From assembly GCA_030840515.1 (NCBI GenBank), contig JAVEEJ010000161.1, forward strand, positions 1 to 6,990: a stretch of DNA of 6,990 nt, read 5' to 3'. The number at the start of each line of letters is the position of its first letter. The first letter of the stretch is position 1. A model generated the notes under the pieces. It made no database searches. It was given only the letters and a program-made list of their open reading frames with translations, and was not told where the DNA came from. Source of the DNA: Frankiaceae bacterium. GTDB taxonomy: Bacteria; Actinomycetota; Actinomycetes; JAVEEJ01. Positions 5,685 to 6,990 of the stretch are shown here, piece by piece. The position numbers were made by a program, and so were the translations under genes.

Positions 5685-6335
5685 ATGGCCCGCACCACCT
5701 GGATCGGCGTCGCAGCACTGAACTGCGTCATCAGCGGCATCGGCTACGCCGACGCGAGTCCGCGGCCGCCCGCCCGCCCGAGCCCGGTCTGCCAGCAGAT
5801 CCTGGACCACGCGGGGGACGCGCAGCCGCTCGCCGGGCTCAACCCGGCCAGTGCCCCTCAAGCGCCGTCGCTGGACGTCACCAGCGCCGACATCGCCAGC
5901 GGCACGCACCGGCTCACCGCAGTGATCCGGGTCAGCTCACTCGCACCGGATCCCAGCACCACGTTGGGCTCGGCCTACACGCTGTCGTGGACCATCGGCG
6001 GCACCAAGCAGTCGCTGACCTACCGCACCTTCGCCGACTCACCGCCCGATGCCGTCTTCGACTCGGACACCGACAGCGGGACGATCCTCGATCTCCTCCC
6101 GGCACAGTTCAGCGTGGACCCCTCGACGAAGCAGATCGCCATCTCGGTCACCCGTAAGAGCGACATCCTGCTGAAGAACTCGTCAGCGAAGGCTCCGGTG
6201 AAGTTCGGCGCGCTGAAGGTGAACACCTACGCCGGGGTGGCGCGCCAGGGTGGCACCACCTACAGCGGCTACGACACGGCGGAGTCGGGCCGGACCTACA
6301 GCGACCTAGCGCCGACCTGCGTCAAGGGCACCTAG
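5685..6335 (+). CDS. Secreted beta-rich protein of unknown function
   Basis: The ATG at 5685 gives 216 residues. Residues 1-24 look like a signal peptide (basic start MART, hydrophobic core, cleavage near YADA-SP), followed by a Pro/Arg-rich linker. Cys14 in the core is preceded by ALN, which is not a lipobox, so a soluble exported protein is more likely. The body (about 50-200) alternates polar and hydrophobic residues in strand-like segments (LDVTSADIASGTHRLTAVI, YTLSWTIGG, FSVDPSTKQIAISV), consistent with a beta-sandwich. Cys36 and Cys212 flank the domain and could form a disulfide. The segment DSDTDSG may bind a cation. I recall similar exported proteins in actinomycetes but no assigned function. 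It starts 67 bases after the surface-protein stop on the same strand with no clear terminator between, so the two probably form an operon. It may bind the surface protein or its ligand (inference). Confidence 0.8.
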   Translation: MARTTWIGVAALNCVISGIGYADASPRPPARPSPVCQQILDHAGDAQPLAGLNPASAPQAPSLDVTSADIASGTHRLTAVIRVSSLAPDPSTTLGSAYTLSWTIGGTKQSLTYRTFADSPPDAVFDSDTDSGTILDLLPAQFSVDPSTKQIAISVTRKSDILLKNSSAKAPVKFGALKVNTYAGVARQGGTTYSGYDTAESGRTYSDLAPTCVKGT

Positions 6336-6341
6336 CAGCGC

Positions 6342-6359
6342 ACGGCTCCGACTAGCCGT
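6342..6359. terminator. Short hairpin between convergent genes, possible bidirectional terminator
   Basis: ACGGCT (6342-6347) and AGCCGT (6354-6359) form a perfect six-pair stem with a six-base loop, overlapping the minus-strand stop codon at 6352-6354 and starting seven bases after the plus-strand stop. There is no T-tract on either side, so intrinsic termination would be weak. GC-rich actinomycetes often lack T-tracts at terminators. Confidence 0.4.
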
Positions 6360-6990
6360 CGGTCACCGCGCCGACCGTGAGCGGCGCGAGTGGCTCGACC
6401 GCCGGCCCTTGGATGACCTCGCCGTCGACGGTGAACCGCGACCCGTGGCAGGGGCAGTCCCAGCTGCGCTCCGCGTCGTTCCAGCCCACGACGCACCCGA
6501 GGTGGGTGCAGCGCGCAGACACCACGTGCAGGGTTCCGTCGTCGTCCTTGGAGCAGGCTGCCTTGCGCCCGCGAACCTTGAGCACCGCCGCATCGCCCGG
6601 TGCCAGGCTGTCGGGATCGTCGTCGGGGGCGGAGGCGATGGTCCGTGCGATCAGCTCACCGCCGACCTTGATGTTCTCCTCGAGCAGCGTCTTCCAGCTC
6701 TTCACCGGCGGCCGCCGACCGGGGTCGAGCAAGCCCGCGGCCGCGTTCTCCTCCCCCAGCACCAGGTCGCGCAGGATGTACGAGGCCGCGGTCGCGTTGG
6801 TCATCCCCCACGCCCCGAACGCGCACGCGGTCCACAGCCGCTTGCTCAGTGCCGTGTAGCGGCCCACGAAGGGCAGCTTGTCGGCGGAGGTGTAGTCCTG
6901 CGCGCTCCAGGTCCAGCGCGGCTCGAAGTCGGGTGCGAACCCGCGCACCCAGGCGGTCAGTTCGTCGAACTTCCCGTCCGTGCTCTCGCG
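6352..6990 (-). CDS. FAD-dependent oxidoreductase with C-terminal Rieske [2Fe-2S] domain, N-terminus cut off by the window edge
   Basis: The minus-strand frame is open from the window edge to TAG at 6354-6352, giving 212 visible residues. The GTG at 6948 is internal: the frame continues upstream as coding sequence (DGKFDELTAW) and the start lies outside the window. The first part matches the C-terminal end of a DAO-type flavoprotein: WSAQDY, the dinucleotide-fold end KLPFVGRY, and AFGAWGMTNATAASYILRD. The last about 100 residues are a Rieske domain with CTHLGC (Cys codon 6510-6508) and CPCHGS (His codon 6447-6445). The first Cys and the His of each box bind the cluster, and the second Cys of each box would form the disulfide seen in high-potential Rieske proteins. 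The architecture matches known DAO-Rieske fusions such as Bacillus YhfW, whose substrates are unknown. It is convergent with the secreted-protein gene and probably functionally separate. Confidence 0.9.
   Translation of the reverse strand, partial: RESTDGKFDELTAWVRGFAPDFEPRWTWSAQDYTSADKLPFVGRYTALSKRLWTACAFGAWGMTNATAASYILRDLVLGEENAAAGLLDPGRRPPVKSWKTLLEENIKVGGELIARTIASAPDDDPDSLAPGDAAVLKVRGRKAACSKDDDGTLHVVSARCTHLGCVVGWNDAERSWDCPCHGSRFTVDGEVIQGPAVEPLAPLTVGAVTDG

Noticed and set aside
5685..5756. Cys14 of the secreted protein as a lipobox cysteine
   Set aside because: The preceding residues Ala-Leu-Asn do not fit the lipobox, which needs a small residue directly before the cysteine. A standard signal peptidase site near residue 24 fits better.
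1..6990. CRISPR array, tRNA, rRNA, insertion sequence or phage attachment site
   Set aside because: No regularly spaced repeats, transposase motifs, terminal inverted repeats or tRNA-like cloverleaf were seen on either strand.

Overview
The window is GC-rich throughout, with GC-rich third codon positions. It carries an OmpR/EnvZ-type two-component system, lipobox and signal-peptide proteins, and a flavin/Rieske fusion gene. Together these suggest the chromosome of a high-GC actinomycete (Nocardioidaceae or Intrasporangiaceae would fit, but this is inference from style, not a match). No RNA gene, insertion sequence, CRISPR array or phage gene was seen.

Layout. (1) Positions 1-405, minus strand: the first 135 codons of a secreted lipoprotein that runs off the left edge. 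(2) Positions 406-527: a divergent control region. It holds four copies of one hexamer, arranged as two 11-bp-period direct repeats that face each other in exact dyad symmetry (456-503), the expected shape of an OmpR-family operator. (3) Positions 528-2649, plus strand: a response regulator and an overlapping sensor histidine kinase. The kinase has a small in-frame 15-bp tandem repeat near its C-terminus and a tail that runs antisense over the end of the next gene. (4) Positions 2575-2739, minus strand: an unrecognised 54-residue gene with its own ribosome binding site. (5) Positions 2740-2923: a divergent intergenic region with a 30-bp-spaced imperfect direct repeat. (6) Positions 2924-5617, plus strand: a large, probably cell-surface protein with a signal peptide, four Asp-box (BNR) motifs, an integrin-beta-like von Willebrand factor A domain with a MIDAS site, a proline/asparagine-rich stalk and a C-terminal membrane anchor. 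(7) Positions 5614-5643: a possible 9-codon coupled ORF. (8) Positions 5685-6335, plus strand: a secreted, probably beta-rich protein that likely shares a transcript with (6). (9) Positions 6352-6990, minus strand: the C-terminal part of a FAD-dependent oxidoreductase fused to a Rieske [2Fe-2S] domain, convergent with (8) and separated from it by a short hairpin.

How they may work together. The lipoprotein, regulator and kinase look like one envelope-sensing module: the kinase has an extracytoplasmic sensor region, and the shared operator could let the regulator control both its own operon and the lipoprotein. The surface protein and the secreted protein form a second export-related pair, possibly an adhesion or ligand-binding system. 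The Rieske oxidoreductase appears unrelated to either. The most unusual items are the four-site operator and the propeller-plus-integrin-like architecture in a single chain.
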